Positions 40,415-55,100 of a DNA stretch of 64,000 bases are shown here, one piece after another. Position numbers and translations under genes: made by a program. The notes beneath the pieces are model-generated. The model saw nothing but the letters and a program-made list of their open reading frames with translations, made no database searches and was not told the DNA's origin. The stretch lies in NCBI GenBank assembly GCA_949317995.1, contig OX439044.1, forward strand, positions 19,926,641-19,990,640. Reading direction: 5' to 3'. Numbering within the stretch: the first letter of the stretch is position 1; each line of letters begins with the position of its first letter. This DNA is from Acholoe squamosa (taxonomy: Eukaryota; Annelida; Polychaeta; Phyllodocida; Polynoidae).

Positions 40415-43037
40415 CTAAGATGTCCCCGTCTTGATGATCTTGAATAAGGAGCTGATGTTGTTACTCTTAATAGCAGCACGGCAGGCAGAAATCATGTTGG
40501 TCTTTGGTGCCCCCACTGTAATACATGTATGACAAATAGTGTGTTAATATGGTAAAACCAGGTTTACTTAAAACTGAATGACTAAAGGCAGGGTAAGCTC
40601 TCTGACTGTAAGAGTTTGTACACACATCACTGCCAATGCAGTGTTAATGTATACATACTCACGAACAATCTGTCAGTATGTATCTCTTTACTGAGACTTT
40701 ATGCCTAATAGATGAATCAAATTTATATGCTTTATAAGATATCAAACTAGAAAATTTATGAACAAATAGTCATCTTACACATCAACAGGAAACGATCTCA
40801 AACAGGACATTTATCAGTCATCTAACAAAATAATAGAAAAGTTCTGAAATAGGGTGACTCATTAATACAATTGGTGACTTACGCCTTAGCCGCGCAGCAC
40901 GCTGGATCATCTGGTTGACTTGTTTGAGGCAAGCGAGCAGCTCGGTATGGTTATTGGAGCGGATCTTGTAACCATTTATCAGGTCACGGTTTAGGTCGTA
41001 CAGTTCCATGTAACCCTTACGCATATTCCGCCTAGGTGAATACGTAGATAGATATCAGAGCAGATACAGTTTCTGAGGTACTGGTAGTCTTTCACTTCTC
41101 TTGAAAATCAGTCTACCGTAAATCCTCGCGTATTGGACGCGGCTTATAGACCAGAATTGCATCATTTGTGTCCTATAGAATTTATCCCAAGTCAGGCTGT
41201 GTCTTATAGGCGAGGATTTTACACTATAGAAGAGTACTAAAACTACCAAAATTTGAACCCAGTTGCACCCTATATGATTCAGCCTAACTCAGAGTGCGTC
41301 TTATACGCAAGGATTTACGGTAATCATGTTTGAGTAGATGTGAACAGACTCCTTTACACATAATTGCATGCTACAGCTTAAAGCAAGTTATTTCATTAAG
41401 ACCTAGATCACATAGTACAGAGAGGTATAATGGTCATCTTTGTTAATGATTGATAACATCATTAATTACATTTAGATATATTAGACTTTGGTTCATTCAC
41501 TTACATGTCTCCCATGAGTCGGGCATCCTCTGCCCGAACCACCAGGCTACGTATGAGGTTAGAATGGTCAGCCATCTCTGCTGACAGCTTTTGGCGAACT
41601 GCATGGAACTCATCAACCTACCAAATTACATTTAAAGATTCATTGACTAGAATAAACCTAGCTTGATACCAGTATAATTATCTAGGAAACTGGCCTCTGG
41701 ACCTATTTTTCCTCACCTGGATTAAATCCCACATTTTTTCCTAAGTTTTAAACACAGTTCACCACCTCCAGACCAACTGGACACAGCAACTGTTTTTGAA
41801 CACCCCATCCCTTACCCTTTTAGTATCGGTACCGCTGTCAGCTCTAGATCTAGTTTAACCCCTATTCTAGTTCTAACTGGCCTACAGTGCAGCCTGATGA
41901 GTCCCTGGGACGAAACCGCGCACATTGCTGAAGCCCCCCTGGCTTCACCAAGCTTGTCAATATCAACAAGCCCACTTGTTGAATCCCCCTGACAACCTGA
42001 CTTTCACCTAGCAACCAAACCACCCATGGTTACTTGTGATGTCACTGGTATCCTAGCTACTGACACTGTGATGTCATAGTAGAAGTTTTCACTGGAAAAC
42101 CTTATTCAAGCGGTAGCTGCCATCCAAGCAGGAAGGCCGGAAAGATATATTCGTCATAATTACATTGACTAGAAAATGCCACCATACGAGAGAACACGAG
42201 GAGACTTGGGTGTTACACTATTGTTAATATTTCTAGCGACGGGGAACAACCTTGTTCCTTAAACCAGTCTGTTATAATACTGTTGATAAACTTGATATGT
42301 ACAGTTGAAGGCCATATGTAGTTAATATTTATGAGTTTGCAGTAACAGGAGTGCTTGAAAACTGGTACTATACCCTGATGAGAACATTCCTGAGGTCTTC
42401 CATGTCTCTAGGGAAGTCAGCGGTAACATGGAGGTCTTCAATCTTCAGGAAAGTGCCAAGAGCCTGAATGACGTCACCGGCCAGGTCAATGTCGTCAGTT
42501 TTAATGGTCACCTGCAGCAGTAAAATCAACCTCAATGTCTGGTCTGTATTTTATAGATATTGGTCTCTAAGGATCAATATCTAATTCCGTACTGAATTAT
42601 TAATACCTTACAACTTATCATTTGGGATAATACAGCATAGAGCAGGTTTAAATATATAAAGAAACATAAAGAAAAGAATCAGATATGATATCACAACGAG
42701 CAAAGTTTTGGTGAACGATAATACCCTGCCTCTGGAAAATACCTTATCTCGAGTAGCTTTTCATAGGAATATCTTTCACAACATTCTGGGGGAAAGGATA
42801 GACTTACTGTTCCTGCCGTCTCCATGCGGACAATGAGAGGACCTGAGCCTCTCAATGAAACAAAGGTGGCATTAAGGTTACCCTCAGCTGCTATATCCTC
42901 CTGTAGTAGGAAGTTCTGGTTGATCCACATCACCACCTGGAACGCATCAAATGTGTACCCATTATTGGCAATCCTAATTGTATATCATATACCAGCGTAT
43001 ATCAAAGAAATAGCGTACACTCATTAATGACAATCCT

Positions 43038-43110
<73 letters not shown>

Positions 43111-46100
43111 TATTTATATATATATACTCTAGAACCTTGCATATAAGCCACGGCTTATATGCCAATCAGATCTATGCTTAAAGGATGGTCCGGAACTCAA
43201 AATGCACCTCATAGCCAGGGTAAATTGACAATACAACAGTGCTGAAGTGTCCAAAACCAAGCCCAGCTGCGCCTTATAGCTTTTCCTTCAAATGTTATAC
43301 GTGATGTGTGCGCCTTATACGTGAGGTACTAGGGTACACATAGCATTTATCGTATTGGAGCTTAGACTTGCGTAAAAGTAAATTAAACATTCTGGTTTCA
43401 TTGAAACAAACTATATTTCCCTTTGTATGGTTTACACAAAGTTCATGTTGTTAAATATGATATTATTAATATCATAAGTGAGGGCACCAACCCGGTTTAT
43501 CCGCTCGTTGACTTGGAATACAACTGAGCTGGCTGGCTCAGGTACTTCTTCTGTCACTAATGCATACATTGAGAATCGTGGTAACTGGCGCGTAAGTTCA
43601 AATACGTGGAACTGTGCACTGCAGATGGAAACCACAAGTCAAATAAGTGACATGGTTAAAATATTGGTAATCTAAATTAGGAAATCTTAACTTCAGTGAT
43701 CCTTTTCCCTGAACACAGGATACAATTGAATCATACATTTAACATAGTCTGTAAATGGCATGTTTCCAACTGATATAGATATTAATAAATGCACTGATAT
43801 CTTTCTGGGTAGCAGTCAGGTGGGAAAGAGTGGGTGAAGAGATATGTTGAGGGGTACCAGTGTTGTATCTATAGATGTGTGAATGACATTGGCAATTTCT
43901 TTGGGTAATGTGGTTAAATGTATTGTCCAGTGGTGTTTCAGTGAAGTACAACACTGAACCATTCATCAAGATTTTATTTGTTCACAATGTAACAATCAGG
44001 TGTTTACTATGAAACAAATATGGAAAAGTAAATGTGAAAATAACTGCTGACTAGACATAATAGTTCTCGCAGTTACTGCCACAAAATCTATTAAATAGCT
44101 CAGGTGCTTTTATTGAATGTGGCTTCTTTGTTTGTGAAGCAGTTTATACATACATAGTTTTTTTTCTTAATAGTTGAAGCATGAAAATGTTGTTAGTCTA
44201 ATAATGTCATGTGAGATCTACAACTGATTGAATTGATAAGGTGTGTCAAACTCTATATAAATACATATACATTTATGTATGTCGGAGCTGATTAGGAATG
44301 AAGAAAATGTGAACCCTATATCTAAGTGAAAGATCCAAATAACCGTTGCGTACTTTGATATATATATAAAAGTATGTTAGCTTATTGTACTAGGTTTGAT
44401 ATGTTTAATTTGAGGCTCTGCCATGTGTGACAGAAACTTGCACTTCGGTTATTTCTTGTGGTGAAATAGCCAATACTGGTGAATTCCTTTTAAATTTGAA
44501 ATCTATGATAAAAGAGCTTTATTTTATACCAAATTAGGTTGTTTGCTAAGCGTCATATGAGGGGTGCATGGTTTAAGACTAATGAACCGGACAGTTCTTC
44601 TTTTCTAATTCTTTTTGCACACATGTGTGATCTATTGAGTAAAACATCTTGTTTCCCCATCTGTGTTCAGTTTTTTACCTACTCTCCTGAATATATCCTC
44701 TCATGTCTCTTTGCAATACAAGACATCAATATTCATTGGCAGTCTCTTTTATCGTTTTACAAATCTTTTGTTTTTATATTACACAAGATGTATCTGGTTT
44801 GAAATAGTGGACGATACATACTATATCATTTGCTTAACGAGAGATTAGCGCCTAGAGAAAGTGTTATTCTTATTAACTATGAAAAAAGAAATAATGAAAT
44901 AATATATCATACGAAATGAAAATATCAATATCATCAGACTGCTTTTATCTATAGAAATACCAGACCATGGTTAAATACTAGCACTGCCCCTTGCTAAAAG
45001 ATAACTGATTTAAAGCTAAGAAACACTCCTTCAGCTCTAGGGGTCACACATGTCGTCAAAATCTAAATCCGATTCATTTGCCTGTCTTACTTTTTGTTCA
45101 CTGAAGAATTGGTTTCACTGTAAACAAAACATTGTTAAAGTTAAAACGAGGGACCTTAATTGATAATGATCTGGCCTGAGTATATACATGAGTGACGATA
45201 TAAAGATTACAAATATTCATTTAGTAATCAGTGATGCAGAAATTAATTGAAGATAAATCCCAGAACCTATGAGGTAAAAACATGTAAATTACTTTCACAT
45301 ATATTCATTTTCTTTTTAATTTAATATAGCTTGGAGGATGTGAAGCGTAATCCATTAAATCAGGTTTGAATTTCTCCAAGAGAAATGTAACCAGTCTCAC
45401 CTCTAAAAACTTCAGTTTTCCCTCAAATAACATAGGTGTTTCTACTGGCCATTTGAAACTAACTATCAAAAGTAATTAGACCTGTCTAACCTTGTCTTAT
45501 GACCTACAAAGGCCTTAATGTGTAGATCCACTGGTACATCTTTGGGTGGAAGAATAGGCACGGAGAGCGAACTACTTAGATTAGCCACAGGGGGGTGACT
45601 GAAATAAGGAAACATTGAGCGATTACTATTTGAATATCATTATTCAGCTCTAAAATGGGTAAACAGCTTGATGATATTTACACATCTATCTATGACAACC
45701 AATACAATGAACACTGTCGTGTTTCTTTCGTCGAATAATCAAAAATATTAGTGAATATCAATAATCTGGGAAACCTGTACATCTTCTTAATTACGATACC
45801 ATAAACTCTATAGGAAAAAAGGGAAACCTACACCACATGGCTTTCCCCGTCAAAGATTCCCTCAGCAAAAACGAGCACTGCCCTGATAACGGTTTCTGTA
45901 AGAGAAGGGATTATCAAATCAGATCAGAACAGTTTTTTATGGCTTACAAATGGTTTGTTGGGGGGCATATATTTAAAGATAGTGAATGGATACGGTCTAA
46001 AAATGCTCATATCAATGTCAGCTTATCCCGCAGTACTATATCCCTATCTCTGTGGATTCAATAATGAGTCAGCCAACATTAGAAAATACCATTTCTTAAC

Positions 46101-49100
46101 TAATTTTCAGCTTGTGTATGTTGGGTGGGGTGGAGGGGCAGTAATTAATACAGTATTATCTGAATTTGATGGCTCACACTTACCATTTGTTGTGGAGATG
46201 GCGAGTTCCACGTGAGGCTAGAAATATTAAAGAGAAAAGTCAACTACATGAACACAAGAATGGGACATCTCATCTATCATCCAAACGAAATGATCTTTTT
46301 TTTCAAACATATAGAAGGAGTAAGTGCTATGCGCAGGTGCATGAAAGACAAGCATTCATTCCTGTGAACGGGCTCACCTAACTTAACATACCGTCTCCAC
46401 TGGGGGGGGGGGGGAATCAAGTTGATTTATGATTTGTTGTTTCTTTGTTACCTTTTTCTAACTTCACTAGATCAGTTCAAAGTTGTGAAAATCTTAGATA
46501 TCTCTTTCGTGCAACATTTCAACATGCTTTACATAGCTTAGGAAAGGAATATCCACGAGAAGTGCATCGATGGGTTGGGATTACAGTCTTATTACACGAA
46601 CATAAACACTATATTAAGTAACCTTGCTGAAGGTCTTCACATAACTATTTTGTGATGCTTATATGACAGCTAGGCTGTCATTAGGTCTAGATTATATTAT
46701 CTCGATCTACGTCTATCCTACCAGTGCTAAAGTAAGAATTAACGTTTAGGCATTAACAAGATATGCATGTAAAGTATCAATACATTAACAGAGATAAGCT
46801 GTGTAAGCTGGACAACATAAGCATATCATGACCAAGGTTACACAGAAGACAGGTCTAACATAAGAGATTTGAGGAAAGGAGTGTTAGGATAAGAGATGGG
46901 TGAGGGAAGCCATACTGTGGGCAAACCCATAAAGTGCACCCAAGAATATTAATTGCCAAACTCACTTTCCCCTTCTCCTGAAAGAAATAGTGAGTAATGA
47001 TAATTCCTTTTGTTATAAAGTTGTGCCAAGCCTCGCAAATATACAATGGTTTCTCCCTTTTTCCCCATAAAAATACAGCACATGTCAACTGACATGTGCT
47101 GATAGTCTGGGTGATAGTTACCTAGTATGCTCTGTGGCATTGCGTTGTTGGTTAACAGACAAAATCACATGAATTTAAATGACCGAGCACTAAAATACCT
47201 GGAATGCTCAATTAGAATTCCTTAATATTTCAGTTTTATGAATGATTAGGCTTATATTCCCTGATATTCTCACCGTTCTGTAGACACTGCTGTCCAAATG
47301 TATCACTAACATCACAAGAGAAGCCAAAACATAATTCTCACAGTTTTCTATATACATAACATTTACAAGAATAATGTCCAACTCCACTCTGTACAACATT
47401 GTATAAACTTTTCACTAATTCAGTTACAATTCCCATAAAAGGAGACCAAAGCCTGTCTCTGCAAACCTTCGCTCTCTATGCCCATTTACCAAGCAGCAAT
47501 GGTAACTGGACACCTCGGAAGCAGACATCTCGGAAGCAAGTCATCTCAGAATCAAACAATTTTAGATGTAACTATTTTCTTGAGTTAAAAGCATGTCTTT
47601 GCCATCAGTATCAGCGAGATTGTTGTTTTCTCCAATTTCTATAAGAAGAGATGGATATTATCATGGTCTTATTTGCACTCAAAATGTCCTGCTTCCAAGA
47701 TGTCCCACGGTCTGTTTCCAAGATGTCTGCTTCTGACGTGTCCCTGCTCCTGAGGTCTCCTGTCTTCGTATCAATTAGTTTGAGTATCAATTATTTTGAA
47801 TACAGTCGACTTTCTATAACAAGTGTTTCCCCCTGTATATAACATGGTGTAGAAGAATGGCTATACCAACTTGAAAACCTCTAACTTAGTCCCTTACAAA
47901 GTGCAACTGCCTAACCAAAAACATATACCCGGTATGAAGGATCACTTTATTACCGGTATAGCAGATATGCTGATTTGGGAGTATAGAATGCCATAGCTTG
48001 ATCTACAGGATTAAACTTTTTGCCAAAATTAATAATCATCCAAACAGTATATTATCTAGACATCTATTTTAGAATCGAGTTTAGAAGATATTCAAACCTT
48101 TACGCAGGTAACAATGTCAGTTTAATTATCAAGGACCAGGGAAACCCAGTGTAGTATAATACAAATCACACAACTCAACGAAAGATTTTTTCCTTACAAC
48201 CGTAGTTCCCACTTTGCTACTGATCTATCAATGTGACAATTAAAAGAATAGCTGTGATATATTACAAATGATTTTTTTTCTTTATTCGAAAATTTATTCC
48301 AAAATATTTCATTATCAGAATTGATTTCAGAACTTTAGAGATTGCAATTCATGGGTAAAACAGTTTTGATGATTTATATTACAACTTCTCATAATTCAAA
48401 TAGTATGTTCAAAATAACACTGAACTTCAACAGTGAAAATATAATACATTGTTTGCCATATAACTCACTCGTAAAACAGAAAGGACTAAGTGCCATGATT
48501 CCATAATATTACAAGTTTTATTTTGAACAACTCAACTTCAAACCAGTCAATTTCAACTTACCCCATCCAAAAGACCCTAAAATACATGTAGTTATTTCCG
48601 ATTGGATTTGCATATTCATTTTGTCAGAGAATGTTGTACTTGGAAAACGGAAATTTCAAGGGAACAGCAGTCTACTGAAATGTACTGTTGTACATTTTAA
48701 ACAGAAAATAAACAGCATATGTAGTAGGAAATTTGCCATAGCAACGGTTACGGATTCTCACAAAATGTGTATATTTCTATTTCTCCATTCTATTTCTCCA
48801 TTCAGTTCAGCATTTGCACTGTGCATGCTTCGTCAATGTTTCCCTTTTGAGATGGCACGATAGCCCACGCCCTGTATTAAAGCAAACACATGCCGTCTTG
48901 GCCAGTTTAAGTGACCAGGCCCTTATCAATTCCAATACCCTTGTATCCCCGATCCTTATTCGAGACAGGCAGTTAGTTGAATACTGTTTTTAGTGTGTAA
49001 GGTTGATTTCAATACACCAGTATCCCTGGCGCTTATGCACGGCCAACGCTTATTCGAGACCCTGGCGCTGGGGTCTATTTTCCAGCTTGAGGAACCTATC

Positions 49101-52100
49101 ACATCTTCAGTGATTGTCTTCATACAAGATTCCTGGTATTCCTTTCTTGTGGCTACTTTTACTCAGCAACTACCAGCAAGTATTGAACCCTCTTCTTATA
49201 TATTTTCCTTTTATTTTATAGCTTTGTTGTGCTGTGTACCATTATACCACTCCCATCCCAAACATAGAATATATCCTGTATATATCAGTCAACAATTCAT
49301 CTAAATATCTATATCAAATAGCTGACTTCAACCAATGTTACTTTCCTTTGGATCAATTGAACTAATATTAAAATTACTCATGCAGTTATCTATATATACT
49401 TTTCTTCTAGGAAGGACAAGACAAATTTGTCAAATCAACCTTCCCTAAATGTTCAAGCATACGCATATCAATCTAATGATGACAACCTTTAGCTTTAATA
49501 CTAAACAGATAATTTCAAACATGAAACGACAATATCTCTACAGATATGAAATATTTACCTATGAAAAAAAAAATGTTATATCTAAATTTAAACAGGAAAA
49601 TACTTACACGTTGAGATTCACTGCCTGTGTTGACACTGAGCGTAGTCTGCAGTTGTGTGTTAGCCTGAAAGGGAGATCAAACACAATCTATATTTTACCA
49701 ATGCCACCTTGCATAGAAAATCGCGGCTCCTACATGAACACAGACAGGGACGCACCTTAAAGAAACCTCCAAAGTTATAGGCGTGGTACTGTAAACCTCG
49801 CATATAAGCCACAGACAATATGTGAAGTATTTCTGAATGTTTGAAATATATTACTGCAGTTGAATATGTTTCTTTGTTTTAAATCACTTGTAACAGGAAG
49901 CAGGAATGCTTTCTCCTGGTATTAGCTTAAAACGCCCCCCCCCTCAAAAAGAAAGAACAAAATGTAGATTTGACAGTTATTTTCAGGAAGACCATCAACG
50001 CAAAGCGTAGGGTTAATAAGACGCCTCTAGGAATGCAAACCATTACTGTAAACTGAAACATAAATATATGATATCTCATCTTTTGTTTTTCCTTCATTAC
50101 TCGAGTTAGTGTGGGGGTAAAAAAAAATAGTAATAAAAAAGATCCCACTGGAGATAGTGTATTTCAATTAGAGCCTAATGATTGGGACGTAGAAAAGTCA
50201 TCATAAATATTTCATCTTTTTGTTATCACTTTGTAAGTTAACATTCGTACAGGTATGATTCCCATTGTTTGCTGGTCGAGTTCCCCAAGTCCTGAGGGTC
50301 TGTCCATCCTGGCCGCTTTCTGGTTTTCCTCATAGTTACGCAGTTCTAATAAGAGATTCTGAAAAGGAAAGAAACACTTATGCATCGTGTAATCTATGAG
50401 ATAGCTTTCGAAGCCAATAAACGTAACTTTTAGACATCACGAAAATAGATTTGCTCCCTTTAAGATAGATTAGTCACATCTTTTTTTCCTTCAGCTGAGA
50501 GGTACTCACTTGTTTTCTTTGATTAAGCTCGCGGATTGTGTCTTGTTCAACATTTGTGTCCATCAGGTTGCCTCTTTGTTCTGTAGCAGCTGCAGAGTAG
50601 CCCTTCACTGGAATCAAAACACAGACAATGGAAAAAAAAGTATGTGAAGAACTTCTCCTTGATTACAGTATGATTACACTGCATTATAGCAGTACATGTA
50701 AAGGCCATATAATGGACTGACATACACAAATTTGATTTTTTTTTTAACCCAGGGTGTTTTCTTTCAAATGGGACCAAAAATAAGAAGAATGGTTAAGTAC
50801 TTTTTATTCTACAGCCCTCTGTATCCAAAAAGACCCCAAAATCCCAACAGTGACATGTTTTAAATCGGAATCAGTCATATGTGCTTAATATTTAAGATAA
50901 TGTCCAAAATAAAACGAATTCAATTTGATTGACTTTCTATTCATAAAGATCATCTAAACATCTGTTACTATGTACCATAGATACTCTCATACCTTCTCCT
51001 TCAACAGAGCAGCAGATGAGCAAGTTATTTCCATCCAGACGGTAGTCGGCTTGCACGATGCCAGCCACGGCATTCTGGAAGTTATCCTTAAATACTACTT
51101 CCCCAGTCCTGTCACTCCGAGCGTCAATCTATTACAAGGACCAAAACAGTATTTGTGTTCAGATAAATTTTACAGAGTGTGTTGAGGCAAATCTTATTGT
51201 TCAATGTTGTACTGTCTGACGAAGTCCGCTTTTTTTTTTTTTTAGATTTTCATGAAAGAATGACAAATCAGTTTTGGGTAGTTCATCTGTATCACATTGT
51301 TGCAGAAAGTCATTCCTCACCTTCCCATTGCTCCAGCCGGTGATGAGTTCTGGCACTCCATCATTGTCCAAGTCAAAGCTGTGTATGGTGACGGCATGGT
51401 TTTTGGACTGTTTGGGTAAAGAATATTTACTGGTTATACCGTAGGCAATAGTATATCACAGTTTTAACTGACATTTAATTGACTGAAAACTTCTGGAGGT
51501 CAGAAAAACAATCACCCAGTTTTGAACAAGGGCATGAAAAGGTAAAGTTACAAAACCATATGGTATCTACAACTATATACAGGTCTTCAAAAGGTAAAAT
51601 CTCATCAAATGGTAACCATTTTCCCATGTATACAAACCTTTATGCGCCAGTAGCGGGCAGCCCTGTCATACACACCGACCGTACCATTAGCTAGTGCGTA
51701 ACCAAAACGACTATCCGTCATATGACAGAGTGACGTAATGGCCTCCGTTTCTGTCATCTCAGCAATGATCTCATCTTCTTTGAAGACACGGATGTCAAAA
51801 TCCTCAGATCCAACAATCAACTGAAGTAGCATGACGTCGAAATAAGTTGATTATCATTGACGAACCATGGTAACAAAAAGTGAAGATCTGGGCATCTGTA
51901 GGCTTGGTTTTTGGGTTAAAGGCCAATATGGTCAAATCATTATTATTACTTTTTAATCATTCCATAATGAAGAAACTGAATTACACATACCTCTTGTTGA
52001 CCATTGTTGTTGAAATCTACCAAGGCTAGTGAACAAACATTATCACCAGTTACCTGGAAATGGTTAAAATGAATATTTGATATAAAGGAAAATGAAATAC

Positions 52101-55100
52101 ATAAAAATATGAGAATGGTAAATGAGAGGGTTTCAATAGTGTCATAGTCCTAGTGGGAATAGAACACCTGCCGCTGACTTATAAATTCAGAATGCTCACT
52201 ACGACACTATAGAACAGTGCCTGACAACTCTCGCCTTCCATTACATCTAGATTGGTATGATACATAAGGTGACAGAGATTACTCAGCACCAACCCTGGGT
52301 GTGGCAGGGCACCCACTGGTGTGAAGCACGGGGACAGACAGCCTACGCCATGGACTTAAAGCCAGAGCTGGCCCCGACAATATGCTATTTAAAGTACACC
52401 TGGTAACTACTTACCTAGTGGATACAAAATCCAACATCACAGCATTTCAACAAATTAAGACTTTCTTAAATTGAACATGATATTCTTTAACTTGATAACA
52501 CCACACATGACAGACCCGAGTGTTGACAATATTACCAATACACAAGGGGTCAATGGTTAGGAGATTATGTTAAGGATTCAATTGAAAATTTAGGATCTAA
52601 GATCTATGATCAAGAGGCCCGTGTTAAGGATGCACTTGAGAGGATTCAATTTAGGATCTGTCATCTATGATCAAGATATTAGGATTTCATATTTAAATTT
52701 GACGATCAATTCTGAGTTTAATATCAATTCTAAAAGCAGTTAAATTGCAGTGCGTTTCCCGGATTAGAAATTTATCCCATATTTTTAGCAAAGTAAACAC
52801 AGCAAAGCTGTAATGCCGTGCATATTCATATCATGTTCTAAGAAGTATAGAATTGATTTACATTTTTAATATGATCTTAGATCAAAATTTTCAGAACCAA
52901 TATTATTTTAATACGGAATCTAAAAGCCCTTCATATGTTGTGTGTTTTGCAATTTATTAATCTATAACATACTTTCAGGAAAGTAAACACAGCAATGCTG
53001 TAATGCCGTGCATATTCCTATTATGATCCAAGGAAAAAAAATCATTATATATGAACTCTATGGCCTTTGGAATGGACCTATACTTAAATATATGCTCTGA
53101 TTGTGGTGGTTCCTCGCTCTCCATGTTAAATCCTGTCCCATTGCTATAGTATGGAGTAAACCTATGCCTGGATTAAAATATGCAAATAAGGAATGTGTGT
53201 GAGGGTTGGGAGTAGTGTGGTGGTGGTATTGGTGGTGGTGGTGTCACAATGGTCACTAACATCCATCTGATAACTTTTGAAGATCAAAATTGACCACATA
53301 TGGCCTGGATCCCTGTGATTCCTAAAACAAAGATGGCCGACACATATGGAAAACAAAAGAATTAGGTAGTTGAGGTGTCCCAGTTGTCACTAACATCCAT
53401 CTGATAACATTTGAAGATCAAAATTGACCACATATGACCTGGATCCCTGTGTTTCCTAAAACCAAGATGGCCGACACACATGGAAAACAATAAAATTGGG
53501 TAGTTGAGGTGTCCCAATGGTCACTAACATCCATCTGATAATTTTTGAAGATCAAAGTTGACCATATATGGCCTGGATCCCTGTGTTTTCTAAAACAAAG
53601 ATGGCCGACACATATTGAAAAAAATAGAATTAGGTAGTTGAGGTCTTTCAATGGTCACTAACATCCATCTCATAACTTTTGAAGATGAAAATTGACCACA
53701 TATGACCTGGATCCCTGTGATTCCTGAAACCAAGATGGCCGACACACAAGGAAAACAAAAGAATTAGGTAGTTGAGGTCTTTTAATGGTCACTAACATCC
53801 ATTTGATAACTTTTGAAGATCAAAATTGACCACATATGACCTGGATCCTTGTGTTTCCTAAAACAAAGATGGCCGACACATATGGAGAACAATAGAATTA
53901 GGTAGTTGAGGTCTTTCAATGGTCACTAACATCCATCTGATAACATTTGAAGATCGAAATTGACCACATATGACCTGGATCCCTGTGTTATCTAAAACCA
54001 AGATGGCCGACACACAAGGAAAACAATAGAATTAGGTAGTTGAGGTGTCCCAATGGTCACTAACATCCATCTAATATCTTTTGATGATCAAAATTGACCA
54101 CATATGACCTGGATCCCTGTGTTTCCTAAAACCAAGATGGCCGACACACAAGGAAAACAATAGAATTAGGTAGTTGAGGTGTCCCAATGGTCAATAACAT
54201 CCATCTGATATCTTTTGAAGATCAAAATTGACCACGTATGACCTGGATCCCTGTGTTTCCTAAAACAAAGATGGCTGACACACATGGAAAACAATAAAAT
54301 AGGGTAGTTGAGGTCTCCCAATGGTCACTAACATCCATCTATAACTTTTTTTTAAGATCAAAATTGACCATAAATGACCTGGATCCCTGTGTTTCCTAAA
54401 ACAAAGATGGCCGACACACATGGAAAACAACAAAATTGGGTAGTTGAGGTCTCCAAATGGTCACTAACATCCATCTGATAACTTTTGAAGATCAAAATTG
54501 ACCACATATGACCTGGATCCCTGTGTTTCCGAAAACCAAGATGGCCGACACACATGGAAAACAATAAAATTAGGTATGAGGTGTCCCAATGGTCACTAAC
54601 ATCCATCTGATAACTTTTGAAGATCAAAGTTGACCATATATGGCCTGGATCCCTGTGTTTCCTAAAACAAAGATGGCCGACATATATGGAGAACAATAAA
54701 ATTAGCTAGTTGAGGTGTCCCAATGGTCACTAACATCCATCTGATAACTTTTGAAGATTAAAATTGACAATATATGAGCTGGATCCCTGTGTTTCCTAAA
54801 ACAAAGATGGCCGACACACATGGAAAACAATAAAATAGGCTAGTTGAGGTCTCCCAATGGTCACTAACATCCATCTGATAATTTTTGAAGATCAAAGTTG
54901 ACCATATATATGGCCTGGATCCCTGTGTTTTCTAAAACAAAGATGGCCGACACATATTGAAAAAAATAGAATTAGGTATTTGAGGTCTTTCAATGGTCAC
55001 TAACATCCATCTCATAACTTTTGAAGATCAAAATTGACCATATATGACCTGGATCCCTGTGTTTCCTAAAACAAAGATGGCCGACACACATGGAAAACAA